NCBI GenBank assembly: GCA_004555855.1
Contig: SFJQ01000027.1
Location: 1-18,599 of the forward strand
Source: [Eubacterium] saphenum
Lineage (GTDB): Bacteria > Bacillota > Clostridia > Oscillospirales > Ruminococcaceae
DNA length: 18,599 bases
Direction: 5' to 3'
The stretch's first letter is position 1, and every line of letters starts with the position of its first letter. The notes below the pieces were generated by a model. It had not been told where the DNA came from and did no database searches. It saw only the letters and a program-made list of their open reading frames with translations. A program made the translations under genes and the position numbers. This document shows, piece after piece, positions 6,767 to 14,002 of this stretch.

Positions 6767-8125
6767 ATGGCGAACGATTTTTCCAAAGGCTCGGTGAAAA
6801 AGAATATTGTTTCTCAGGCAGTTCCGCTGGTTTTTGCACAAATTGCCCAGCTTTTGTACAACGTTGTCGATAGAATTTACATTGGACATCTCCCCGAATC
6901 GGACAGCATGGCGCTCACGGGAATAGGTCTGGTTTTCCCGATAACAACGCTTATCGCGGCTTTCACCAACCTTTTCGGTATGGGCGGCACGCCGCTTTTT
7001 GCAATAGCGCGCGGTGCAAAAGACGAAGAAAAAGCCAAAAAAATCCTCGGGAACACGTTTTTGCTGCTTCTGATAAGCTCGGGCGTTCTGCTCGGCGCGT
7101 GCTATATTTTCCGCGAACCCGTGCTGTTTTTGTTCGGAGCAAGCGAAAATTCCTACGTTTACGCAGATGATTACCTGAAAATCTACCTCGTCGGAACGCC
7201 GTTTCTGATGCTCTCGACAGGACTGAACGGCTTTATCAACGCGCAGGGCTTCCCGAAAATCGGAATGTTAACCACAACAATCGGCGCAGCGCTCAACCTC
7301 GCGCTTGACCCGCTGTTCATTTTTGCGTTTGAGATGGGCGTAAAAGGCGCGGCAATCGCCACGGTTATCAGCCAGATTGTATCGGCGTTGTGGGTGCTGA
7401 AATTTTTGACAGGCAAAAAAGCGCTACTGAAAATCCAAAGAAAATACCTGAAAATCGACCTTCGCCTTACGGGAAAAATCGCGTCGCTGGGCTTGTCGGC
7501 GTTTATCGTTCAGGCGACAAACTGCGCGGTTCAGGTTGTGTGCAACGCGACCTTGAAAACAGTCGGCGGCGACTTGTATGTCGGGATTATGACGGTAATC
7601 AACTCGGTTCGTGATATACTTCATCTCCCCGTTCAGGGCATCACAAGCGGCGCGCAGCCTGTTCTGAGCTATAATTTCGGTGCTCGCGAACACGACCGCG
7701 TTAAGCAAGGCATAAAATTTATGGCGTTTCTCGGAATCGTCTACACCGCGATTGCTTGGATTTTCGTGCTTATCGCGCCGAGGCTGCTGATATCCGCGTT
7801 CACCGATGATTTACAGATGATTGAGAAAGGTGTTCCCGCGCTGCACATCTACTTTTTCGGGTTTATTTTTATGGCGTTTCAGTTCACGGGACAATCGACT
7901 TTTCAGGCGCTCGGCTACTCAAGACGCGCGATTTTCTTCTCGCTTCTCAGAAAAGCGATAATCGTTATCCCGCTCACGATAATTCTCCCGCAAATCGGCT
8001 TCGGTATTGACGGCGTTTTTCTCGCAGAGCCGATTTCAAACGCAGTCGGCGGGATTGCTTGCATTTTTACAATGTACTTCACCGTTTACCGAAAACTCGG
8101 CAGAAACAAAACGGCTGAACCGTAA
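6767..8125 (+). CDS. MATE-family efflux transporter (second copy)
   Basis: The 452-residue protein has about twelve membrane helices and the MATE opening VKKNIVSQAVPLVFAQIAQL followed by YNVVDRIYIGHL, plus a GITSGAQPVLSYNFGAREHDR loop in the second half. It probably exports a cationic or drug-like compound by ion antiport; the substrate is unknown. Compared with the first MATE gene at 3342 it differs throughout, so the two are old paralogs and not a recent tandem duplication. The ribosome binding site is weak (GAAAGAAG, with the ATG about ten bases on) despite a perfect promoter. It is a single-gene unit whose 3' end contains a hairpin serving the opposite strand. Confidence 0.93.
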   Translation: MANDFSKGSVKKNIVSQAVPLVFAQIAQLLYNVVDRIYIGHLPESDSMALTGIGLVFPITTLIAAFTNLFGMGGTPLFAIARGAKDEEKAKKILGNTFLLLLISSGVLLGACYIFREPVLFLFGASENSYVYADDYLKIYLVGTPFLMLSTGLNGFINAQGFPKIGMLTTTIGAALNLALDPLFIFAFEMGVKGAAIATVISQIVSALWVLKFLTGKKALLKIQRKYLKIDLRLTGKIASLGLSAFIVQATNCAVQVVCNATLKTVGGDLYVGIMTVINSVRDILHLPVQGITSGAQPVLSYNFGAREHDRVKQGIKFMAFLGIVYTAIAWIFVLIAPRLLISAFTDDLQMIEKGVPALHIYFFGFIFMAFQFTGQSTFQALGYSRRAIFFSLLRKAIIVIPLTIILPQIGFGIDGVFLAEPISNAVGGIACIFTMYFTVYRKLGRNKTAEP

Positions 8126-8135
8126 AATTCAGCCG
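8108..8135 (-). terminator. Terminator of the apbE-deaminase operon
   Basis: A perfect 8-bp stem, CGGCTGAA (8112-8119) with TTCAGCCG (8128-8135), is followed on the minus strand by TTTTGTTT. On the plus strand there is no T run, so it mainly ends transcription of the leftward deaminase gene. Its 3' part lies inside the last codons of the second MATE gene. Confidence 0.7.
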
Positions 8136-8143
8136 CCATATAT

Positions 8144-8599
8144 TCAATAGTTGGTTTTGCGCCGTATCGCGTTGTATTTTTTGTACAATTCAAGGCACTC
8201 GGCGCGGTCGGTTTCGGTGAAAAGCGCCTGCTTGAGTTTGTCGCAGTCCTCGTAGAAACGCTTGTCGCGGAAACCAATCAGCTCGGTATCTTCAACTGTG
8301 CAGCCGAAATAAACCTTGGAAATATTCGCCCACAAAATCGCGCCGAAGCACATCGGACAAGGCTCGCCGGTGGTGTACAGCTCGCAGCCCGTGAGGTTGA
8401 ACGTGCCGAGATTTTTGCAGGCGTCGCGAATTGCCATCATCTCGCCGTGACAGGTTGCGTCACGCTGCTTCACGACCTCGTTGTGACCGCGCCCGACAAC
8501 CTCGCCGTCCTTTACGATAACGCACCCGAAAGGTCCGCCCTCGCATTTTTCAATCCCGCTCTCCGCCTCTTTTACAGCAAGTTCCATAAATTGGTTCAT
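8144..8599 (-). CDS. Nucleoside/guanine deaminase (CDA fold)
   Basis: The 151-residue protein has the zinc signature of the cytidine-deaminase-like fold: CHGE (His51 as ligand, Glu53 as proton shuttle) and EPCPMC (Cys81 and Cys84 as ligands). Within the family it most resembles the short bacterial guanine deaminases such as Bacillus GuaD: GGPFGCVIVKDG, the Asp in GFRD (Asp112) and a C-terminal Tyr (Tyr151), a residue type used by GuaD to close the active site. It would convert guanine to xanthine; a tRNA or other purine substrate cannot be ruled out. An AAGGAGG ribosome binding site precedes the ATG. It lies 21 bp after apbE on the same strand, so the two are probably cotranscribed. The functional link to ApbE is unclear. 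Confidence 0.88.
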   Translation of the reverse strand: MNQFMELAVKEAESGIEKCEGGPFGCVIVKDGEVVGRGHNEVVKQRDATCHGEMMAIRDACKNLGTFNLTGCELYTTGEPCPMCFGAILWANISKVYFGCTVEDTELIGFRDKRFYEDCDKLKQALFTETDRAECLELYKKYNAIRRKTNY

Positions 8600-8620
8600 A
8601 GCGCTCCTCCTTAATCCGCG

Positions 8621-9619
8621 TTACTTTATAACGCTAACCGTCCTATCCGATGAAAAATTCTCAACAATCCCTTCGGTAACGGAAATCCCGCCGCTTTTGT
8701 CAATCAAAATCATCTCAAACCCGCCGTTTTCCCGCCAAAAGCGCTCGGCTTGCTCCCTGCCCATAACGAAAAGCGCGGTTGAAAGCACATCGCACAGCCT
8801 TCCTTCCTCGGCAACAACCGTCACGGAGAGCAAGTCGTTGTCGGCGGGGAATCCCGTTTTCGGGTCGATTATGTGGCAGTAGGTTTTGCCGTTTTGAGTG
8901 AAATAGCGCTGATAGCCGCCCGAGGTGACGACAGCACAGTCCGAAACCGCGACAATTCCCGCATTCTCGGCGTTTTCGCCCAGCGGGTCGGCTATGCCGA
9001 TTTTCCATAAATTTCCATCGAGGCGTTTCCCGACAGCGTACACGTTTCCGCCGAGGTTAATCAGCGCGGATTTTACTCCGCTTTCACGCATTATTCGGGC
9101 GCACTCATCGCTCGCGTAACCCTTTGCCGCGCCGCCGAAATCCAGCATCATTCCCTGTTCAAGCTCAACCTTTTTCCCGTCAGCAGAAACCTTTTCATAG
9201 CCGACTTTTTCCAGCAATTCGGCAAGCTCGGCTTCATCGGGAACGCGGTGTTCGTCTGTTGTAAAGCCCCACGCGGTCAAGATGGGATAGATTGTCACGT
9301 CAAAAGCGCCGCCTGTTTTCGCGGACATTTCGAGGGTGAACGAGAGCAAATCGAGAGTTTCCGCGGAAAGCTCGGGATTTTCGCCGTGATTTAGCGCGTA
9401 GATTTCGCTGTTTTTATCGGTTGCCGACCAGAGCTTTTCCAGCTCCTCAACACGCAAACGCGCCTGTGAAACGGCATTTCCCGCGCTTTCGCCGTATGCT
9501 TCTATTGTCATATATGTATCCATCGCGAAGAAATATTCCTCGGATTTTTCAGGAGCTTTTGTACACGAGGTGAGCAAAAATACTGCAAACAAGAGCAAAA
9601 TTCCCGCTAATTTTCTCAA
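8621..9619 (-). CDS. apbE: FAD:protein FMN transferase lipoprotein (ApbE)
   Basis: The 332-residue protein starts with a lipoprotein signal: basic residues, a hydrophobic run, and the lipobox LTSC with Cys19. ApbE motifs follow: FAMDTYMTIEAYG, FDVTIYPILTAWGF, MLDFGGAAKGYASD, INLGGNVYAVG, VVTSGGYQRYF, HIIDPKTGFPA and CDVLSTALFVMG, the last contributing metal-binding residues. ApbE attaches FMN covalently to Thr or Ser of target proteins such as Rnf and Nqr subunits; no target is in the window. The start is the TTG complementary to 9617-9619, because upstream lies AAGGCGGTGAT, matching the 16S tail complement with one mismatch at ideal spacing. An ATG 14 codons further out would place this site inside the gene. 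It has its own promoter and leads the deaminase operon. Confidence 0.95.
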   Translation of the reverse strand: MRKLAGILLLFAVFLLTSCTKAPEKSEEYFFAMDTYMTIEAYGESAGNAVSQARLRVEELEKLWSATDKNSEIYALNHGENPELSAETLDLLSFTLEMSAKTGGAFDVTIYPILTAWGFTTDEHRVPDEAELAELLEKVGYEKVSADGKKVELEQGMMLDFGGAAKGYASDECARIMRESGVKSALINLGGNVYAVGKRLDGNLWKIGIADPLGENAENAGIVAVSDCAVVTSGGYQRYFTQNGKTYCHIIDPKTGFPADNDLLSVTVVAEEGRLCDVLSTALFVMGREQAERFWRENGGFEMILIDKSGGISVTEGIVENFSSDRTVSVIK

Positions 9620-9649
9620 AATATCACCGCCTTTTCGGATTCTGTACTT

Positions 9650-9678
9650 ATTGTAAACCAAATTTCAAAAAAAGTCAA
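9650..9678 (-). promoter_or_regulatory. Sigma-A promoter of apbE
   Basis: On the minus strand, TTGACT (9673-9678), a 17-bp spacer and TACAAT (9650-9655) lie about 30 bp before the TTG start. The region is divergent from the rplJ promoter, with 18 bp between the two -35 boxes. Confidence 0.75.
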
Positions 9679-9696
9679 GTTTTTTTAAAAAAACTA

Positions 9697-9725
9697 TTGA
9701 CAAAACGATTTTGCCGTGGTATAAT
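9697..9725 (+). promoter_or_regulatory. Sigma-A promoter of rplJ-rplL
   Basis: TTGACA (9697-9702), a 17-bp spacer and TATAAT (9720-9725) form a perfect consensus promoter. It is followed by the structured L10 leader. Confidence 0.88.
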
Positions 9726-9730
9726 ATATT

Positions 9731-9858
9731 TGCTGTTCTAAAGACAGCAGGTGGAAGCAATTCTATAATGCGGCTTGCCGCGCCTGCCGAAGAACGGGAT
9801 TTGATTTATGAAATCTGTTCTCCCTTTCTGTCTTTTTGCAGAGGGGATTTTGTTTTTT
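9731..9858 (+). ncRNA. L10 ribosomal protein leader with attenuator
   Basis: The 5' leader of rplJ holds the L10-leader signature: a TGCTGT/ACAGCA hairpin with the TCTAAAG loop (9731-9749), a GCAGGTGG strand, then CCTGCCGAAG (9783-9792), which close the kink-turn site bound by L10(L12)4. Next is a stem with AGAAC (9791-9795) and GTTCT (9817-9821) arms, enclosing GATTT/GAAATC. Last is a hairpin from 9821 to 9847 (TCCC and TCTG arms pairing with CAGAGGGGA, one bulged T) followed by TTTTGTTTTTT, an intrinsic terminator. Excess L10 complex should favour termination before rplJ, as known for this leader family in Firmicutes. The attenuation mechanism is inferred from layout; which stems are mutually exclusive was not computed. 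Confidence 0.85.
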
Positions 9859-9889
9859 GACAGCAAATTTAATGTAAGGAGTGAAAAAA

Positions 9890-10396
9890 ATGCCTAGTGA
9901 AAGCGTTATCGCAAAGAAGCAGCAGTTCGTTGAGGAATTGACGGAAAAGCTGAAGAATGCGGCAGGCGGCGTGCTGGTTGACTACAAGGGAATCACCGTT
10001 GAAGACGATACCAAGCTCAGAAAAGAGCTTCGTGAAAACGGCGTTGACTATTTCGTAGTTAAGAACACCCTGCTCAAGCGTGCGTTAAATGCTGCAGGTA
10101 TTGAGGGACTCGATTCCGCTCTTGAGGGTACAACCGCAATTGCGCTGTCAAACGACGATATCATTATCGCACCGAAGGTTCTCAACAAAAAGGCTGAGGA
10201 TTCCAAGGGACAGTTCTCCATCAAGCTCGGTTTCGTAGACGGAAAGGCTATTTCCAAGGAAGAGGTTGAGGCTTACGCAAAGCTCCCGTCCAAGGAAACC
10301 CTGCTCTCTCAGCTTGTATTTATGCTGCAGTCGCCCATTCAGCGCCTCGCTATCGCTATCAGCGAAATCGAGAAAAAACAGGGCGAATCCGCTTAA
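9890..10396 (+). CDS. rplJ: 50S ribosomal protein L10
   Basis: The 168-residue protein matches L10 throughout: KKQQFVEELTEKLKNAAGGVLVDYKGITVED, LRKELRENGVDYFVVKNTLLKRAL and the acidic C-terminal helix that carries L12 dimers. It anchors L12 to 23S rRNA in the ribosomal stalk and, as the L10-L12 complex, represses its own operon. The ATG at 9890 was chosen because AAGGAG at 9876-9881 is eight bases upstream; the in-frame GTG at 9881 overlaps that site. Length is normal. Codon choice is more biased than in neighbouring genes, fitting high expression. rplL follows after 69 bp. Confidence 0.98.
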   Translation: MPSESVIAKKQQFVEELTEKLKNAAGGVLVDYKGITVEDDTKLRKELRENGVDYFVVKNTLLKRALNAAGIEGLDSALEGTTAIALSNDDIIIAPKVLNKKAEDSKGQFSIKLGFVDGKAISKEEVEAYAKLPSKETLLSQLVFMLQSPIQRLAIAISEIEKKQGESA

Positions 10397-10465
10397 TCTG
10401 CGGAAAAAAGTCGGCTTAACCGCCGCGTAATTCAACAAAAACATATTTTATGGAGGTAAATTGAA

Positions 10466-10846
10466 ATGGCTTCTGAAAAGATTACAAAGATGATTGACGA
10501 AGTAAAAGAACTTTCCGTTCTTGAGCTTAACGAGCTTGTAAAGGCTCTCGAAGAGGAATTTGGCGTATCCGCTGCCGCTGTTGCTGCTGCTCCCGCTGCT
10601 GGCGCAGGCGCAGGCGCTGGTGCTGCTGAAGAGAAGACTGAGTTCGACGTTGTACTTGCTTCCTTCGGTGACGCTAAGATGGCTGTTATCAAGGCTGTTA
10701 AGGACATCTGCGGTCTTGGTCTTAAGGAGGCTAAGGAGCTCGTTGAGGCTGCTCCTAAGGCTATCAAGGAAGGCGTTGCTAAGGCTGAGGCTGAGGAACT
10801 CAAGGCTAAGCTCGAAGAAGCAGGCGCTAAAATCGAACTCAAGTAA
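10466..10846 (+). CDS. rplL: 50S ribosomal protein L7/L12
   Basis: The 126-residue protein has the L12 layout: N-terminal dimerisation and L10-binding helices (about 1-35), an Ala/Gly-rich flexible hinge (about 36-55, made largely of GCT and GGC codons) and the conserved C-terminal domain with EKTEFDVVL, KIxVIKAVKDICGLGLKEAKELVE and AKLEEAGAKIELK segments. It recruits translation GTPases to the ribosome. GGAGGT lies eight bases before the ATG. Codon use is strongly biased toward GCT, AAG and CTT, as expected for a top-expressed gene. Two terminators follow directly, and rpoB, the usual next gene, is absent. Confidence 0.98.
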   Translation: MASEKITKMIDEVKELSVLELNELVKALEEEFGVSAAAVAAAPAAGAGAGAGAAEEKTEFDVVLASFGDAKMAVIKAVKDICGLGLKEAKELVEAAPKAIKEGVAKAEAEELKAKLEEAGAKIELK

Positions 10847-10866
10847 TTCGGTTCAATCAAACAAGT

Positions 10867-10895
10867 CCTCCGTGGTTTTGCTGCGGAGGGTTTTT
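10867..10895 (+). terminator. Terminator after rplL
   Basis: The stem CCTCCG (10867-10872) with CGGAGG (10884-10889) is followed by GTTTTTG. It starts 20 bp after the rplL stop. Confidence 0.88.
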
Positions 10896-10957
10896 GTTTG
10901 GAAAAAGAGAAATCGGCGCGGTTATCGAGCTTGTGCCGTCAAAATAATCCGAAATCC

Positions 10958-10990
10958 AAAAATCCGCTTTTATCACGAAGGCGGATTTTT
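10958..10990. terminator. Second terminator-like hairpin after rplL
   Basis: A perfect 10-bp stem pairs AAAAATCCGC (10958-10967) with GCGGATTTTT (10981-10990) around a 13-base loop; the T run is the 3' arm itself. It works as a terminator in either direction by sequence and insulates the EamA promoter that begins four bases later. Confidence 0.7.
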
Positions 10991-10993
10991 CAC

Positions 10994-11021
10994 TTGACTT
11001 TTTGGGATTTGGTGCTATAAT
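10994..11021 (+). promoter_or_regulatory. Sigma-A promoter of the EamA gene
   Basis: TTGACT (10994-10999), a 16-bp spacer and TATAAT (11016-11021) lie 36 bp before the ATG. Confidence 0.75.
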
Positions 11022-11057
11022 TATTGTAGAATTTTCATAATTCAAGAGGTGACAGCT

Positions 11058-11471
11058 ATGTGGTTATTGTTTGCCGCGCTTTCGGCGGTTTTTGCGGCGC
11101 TGACATCAATTCTCGCGAAGGTCGGCATCGAGAACGTGAATTCAAATCTCGCAACCGCAATCAGGACCGCGGTTGTGCTGATAATGGCTTGGGGAATGGT
11201 TTTTCTTACGCATGCAGAAAGCGGACTGCCCGAAATCAGCCGGAAAAGCTGGATTTTTCTGACGCTTTCGGGGATTGCAACCGGCGCTTCGTGGCTTTGC
11301 TATTACCGCGCGCTTCAGCTCGGCGAAGCGTCAAAGGTCGTTCCCATCGACAAGCTGAGCGTGGTGATAACGCTGATTCTGGCGTTCATTTTCCTGCACG
11401 AGGAATTTACCGTAAAATCGCTTATCGGCTGCATTTTAATCGGCGCGGGAACGCTGATTATGGTCATCTGA
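11058..11471 (+). CDS. Half-size EamA/DMT-family transporter
   Basis: The 137-residue protein has about five hydrophobic helices and the features of a single EamA domain: a start of WLLFAALSAVFAALTSILAKVG, a central WLCYYRALQLGEASKVVPIDKLSVV and a terminal HEEFTVKSLIGCILIGAGTLIMV. Full EamA proteins of the drug/metabolite transporter superfamily have two such domains; single-domain forms are known and probably dimerise. Substrate is unknown. The ATG at 11058 was chosen over a GTG at 11049 because GAGGTG ends six bases before the ATG and covers the GTG. Its last 36 bases overlap the end of a convergent TauE/SafE gene, with no terminator seen between them. Confidence 0.9.
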   Translation: MWLLFAALSAVFAALTSILAKVGIENVNSNLATAIRTAVVLIMAWGMVFLTHAESGLPEISRKSWIFLTLSGIATGASWLCYYRALQLGEASKVVPIDKLSVVITLILAFIFLHEEFTVKSLIGCILIGAGTLIMVI

Positions 11472-11837
11472 TTGTTGATTATCGGCGGCTTTGTTCGGTG
11501 AAAACAACTCCCGCAAGCCAAACGCAATCAGAAACAGCGCGAACAGTTTTCTAAGCAAATCGTTCGCGATAACATTTGAACCAAGCGTTCCGATAACCGC
11601 GCCGATTATCCCGCCGAGCAGCATTTTCTTGACGAGCGTTTTGTTGACAAGGTGATTTCTGAGGTGCAGAAGCAGCGCGATAAACGCAATCGGGAGAAAA
11701 AACAGCACATTTATCCCCTGCGCCGCTTTTTGACCGACATTCTCGAAAAGCGTCAGCCACACCACAAGAATAAACCCGCCGCCAAGCCCCATAGACGCCA
11801 AAATCCCCGTTGCAAAGCCGATTATCGCTTCCATCAT
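11436..11837 (-). CDS. TauE/SafE-family half protein (second half)
   Basis: The 133-residue protein begins MMEAIIGFATGILASMGLGGGF, with the Gly-rich GLGGG motif that opens each TauE/SafE repeat, followed by a QGINVLF segment and about four membrane helices; it ends in a polar tail of about 20 residues. Full TauE/SafE permeases (sulfite, sulfoacetate or other small anion exporters) have two inverted repeats in one chain of about 250 residues. Here each repeat is a separate gene. The ATG overlaps the upstream half's TGA by four bases (ATGATG context), so the two halves are translationally coupled and likely form a heterodimer. The polar tail is encoded in the 36 bp overlapping the convergent EamA gene. 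Confidence 0.88.
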   Translation of the reverse strand: MMEAIIGFATGILASMGLGGGFILVVWLTLFENVGQKAAQGINVLFFLPIAFIALLLHLRNHLVNKTLVKKMLLGGIIGAVIGTLGSNVIANDLLRKLFALFLIAFGLRELFSPNKAADNQQSDDHNQRSRAD

Positions 11838-12175
11838 ACCAGCAGCATCCTCACAGCAGCCGCGGTTATTATCCCGCCGAAAATCCGTTTCAGCCAGATT
11901 GACTTGATTTTTTTCAGGAAAAACGCCCCGCAAAGCGCTCCCGCAACGCCGAATGGGATATATTTCCAAGCGCCCGCAAAGTCGAGATTTCCCGAAAAGC
12001 CGTAAAACAGCGCCGTTACAAGGCTCAGCGCGAAAATCAGCGCAACCGACGTTGCGTGCGCTTCGTTTGCGTCACAGCCCTCTTTCTCCAAAATCGGCAC
12101 GGCAAGCACTCCCCCGCCGCTCCCGAAAAAACCGTTCAAAAACCCGCAAAGCGTGCCTTCAAAAAACTTCCTCAT
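11834..12175 (-). CDS. TauE/SafE-family half protein (first half)
   Basis: The 113-residue protein starts MRKFFEGTLCGFLNGFFGSGGG, carrying the GSGGG repeat motif of TauE/SafE permeases, and has about four membrane helices. The ATG complementary to 12173-12175 was chosen because AGAGGTGAT lies upstream at good spacing; the frame stays open 16 further codons without such a site. It overlaps the downstream half by four bases. Together the two make about 246 residues, the size of one full permease, so this is a split transporter and not a truncated one. The substrate is unknown. I saw no clear promoter in the roughly 70 bp before the ilvB promoter on the opposite strand. Confidence 0.88.
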   Translation of the reverse strand: MRKFFEGTLCGFLNGFFGSGGGVLAVPILEKEGCDANEAHATSVALIFALSLVTALFYGFSGNLDFAGAWKYIPFGVAGALCGAFFLKKIKSIWLKRIFGGIITAAAVRMLLV

Positions 12176-12244
12176 AAAATCACCTCTTTGGCTATTTTGT
12201 TCAAATATGCGTCGGAAATTCAAGAAAAAATATGCTTTATGTCG

Positions 12245-12273
12245 TTGACAGAAACTGCATTTTGTGGTACAAT
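12245..12273 (+). promoter_or_regulatory. Sigma-A promoter of ilvBN
   Basis: TTGACA (12245-12250), a 17-bp spacer and TACAAT (12268-12273) lie 41 bp before the ilvB ATG. The expected leader is only about 35 bases long, too short for a T-box or a leader-peptide attenuator. Confidence 0.82.
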
Positions 12274-12314
12274 ATTAATGTATATAATTTAAGTTAAGAG
12301 AGAGGGTTTTTAAA

Positions 12315-14000
12315 ATGATTTTATCCGGTTCGGATATTATTGTCGAGTGCCTTTTGGAAGAGGGCGCGGATACCGTTTTCGGTTATCCGGGAGGCGCTGT
12401 GCTGAACATCTACGACAGCCTTTACAAGTACAGCGATAAAATCCGCCACATCATCACTTCCCACGAGCAGGGCGCTTGTCACGCGGCTGACGGTTTTGCG
12501 AGAGCAACCGGCAAAACCGGCGTTGTCATCGCGACATCGGGTCCCGGCGCAACCAACCTTACCACAGGTCTTGCCACCGCTTATATGGACTCAATCCCGC
12601 TTGTTGCCATTACGGGAAACGTTGCGTGCAGTCTGCTCGGTCTGGACAGTTTCCAAGAAGTTGACATCACGGGCGTTACTATGCCTATAACCAAGCACAA
12701 TTTCATCGTCAAGGACATAAACGAGCTTGCTTCTACGCTTCACCTCGCGTTTAAAATCGCAGGAAGCGGTCGAAAAGGTCCCGTTCTTGTCGATATCCCC
12801 AAGGACATCACTGCGGCGAAAATCGACTACACACCGCTCGGAAAGTCCGTTCCCGACAAGCCCGCCGAAGTCTGCGAAGCGGATTTGAACGAGGCGGCGC
12901 GCCTTATCAACGAGAGCGAACGCCCCTATATTTACGCAGGCGGCGGCGTTATCTCGGCAAATGCCGAAGAAGAGCTCGCGAAACTCGCGGAGCTTTGTGA
13001 CGCGCCCGTTTCCTGCTCGCTTATGGGTCAAGGCGCGTTCAACCAGCGCGACAGAAAGTATATCGGTATGCTCGGAATGCACGGCACGGTAAAGGCTGCC
13101 GCTGCACTCAACTCCTGCGACCTGTTTATCGGTATCGGCACGCGTTTCTCGGACAGAGTTATCGGCGACCCGACCGTTTTCGGCAAAAACGCGAAGATTA
13201 TCCACATAGACATCGACCCCGCCGAGTTCAACAAAAACGTCGAGGTTTACACAACGATTGCGGGTGATGTGAAAGTTGCCCTCGCGGAACTTTGCAAGAA
13301 AGTTTCGCAGAAGAAAAACGCCTGGACGGACGAGATTATCGCAAAGGATTTCGGCGAACCCATTCAGAAAGGCACGGAAGCGCTTCCCGTAACGCCCGAA
13401 GCGGTTATCGAGAAGCTGGACGAATTGACTGACGGAAACGCTGTGATAGCAACCGAAGTCGGACAAAATCAGATGTGGGCGGCGCAGTATTACCGCTATA
13501 AAAACCCGCGCAGCTTCATTTCCTCGGGCGGTCTTGGCACAATGGGATTTGGCTTGGGCGCGTCGCTCGGCGCAAAGGTCGGCTGCCCCGAGAAAACCGT
13601 GGTAAACATCGCGGGCGACGGCAGCTTCGCGATGAATTTGAACGAACTCATCACCGCATACGCGCACAACATCCCGATAATCCAGCTCGTCATCAACAAC
13701 AACGTTCTCGGAATGGTTCGCCAGTGGCAGAGATTGTTCTACAACAAACATTTCTCGCAGACAACCCTCGATAACCGTCACATCGATTATGTTAAACTCG
13801 GCGAGGCTTTCGGCATCGAAACCTTCGTTATCGAAAAGAACGAAGATATCGAGCCTGTACTTAAAAAAGCGCTCGAGATTTCCAAGAACAAGCCCTGTAT
13901 GATTGAAGTGAAAATCGACCGTGACATCAACGTTCTGCCGATGATTCCCGCAGGAAAACCCGTGGTAAATCCCATTACCGAAATTGACTTGGAGGCGTGA
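12315..14000 (+). CDS. ilvB: Acetolactate synthase, large subunit
   Basis: The 561-residue protein is a thiamine-diphosphate enzyme of the acetohydroxyacid synthase type. It joins two pyruvates, or pyruvate and 2-oxobutyrate, in the first common step of valine, leucine and isoleucine synthesis. Visible features: VFGYPGGAVLNIYD and HEQGACHAADGFARATGKTG (Glu51, which activates the cofactor), SGPGATNLTTGLATAYMDSIP, the thiamine diphosphate/metal motif starting GDG at 434-436 and ending NNN near 461-463, and GMVRQWQRLFY, typical of the biosynthetic form. Length and ends are normal. It starts at the ATG 12315 after GAGAGGG and is followed by ilvN, whose start lies two bases past the ilvB stop. Confidence 0.97.
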   Translation: MILSGSDIIVECLLEEGADTVFGYPGGAVLNIYDSLYKYSDKIRHIITSHEQGACHAADGFARATGKTGVVIATSGPGATNLTTGLATAYMDSIPLVAITGNVACSLLGLDSFQEVDITGVTMPITKHNFIVKDINELASTLHLAFKIAGSGRKGPVLVDIPKDITAAKIDYTPLGKSVPDKPAEVCEADLNEAARLINESERPYIYAGGGVISANAEEELAKLAELCDAPVSCSLMGQGAFNQRDRKYIGMLGMHGTVKAAAALNSCDLFIGIGTRFSDRVIGDPTVFGKNAKIIHIDIDPAEFNKNVEVYTTIAGDVKVALAELCKKVSQKKNAWTDEIIAKDFGEPIQKGTEALPVTPEAVIEKLDELTDGNAVIATEVGQNQMWAAQYYRYKNPRSFISSGGLGTMGFGLGASLGAKVGCPEKTVVNIAGDGSFAMNLNELITAYAHNIPIIQLVINNNVLGMVRQWQRLFYNKHFSQTTLDNRHIDYVKLGEAFGIETFVIEKNEDIEPVLKKALEISKNKPCMIEVKIDRDINVLPMIPAGKPVVNPITEIDLEA

Positions 14001-14002
14001 AA

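Noticed and set aside
12274..12314. T-box or leader-peptide attenuator for ilvBN
   Set aside because: The leader is only about 35 bases long and has no hairpin or run of branched-chain codons.
12591..13781. A 396-codon open frame antisense to ilvB
   Set aside because: ilvB is complete with all motifs, and the antisense frame has no ribosome binding site and no recognisable domain; it follows from codon bias of ilvB.
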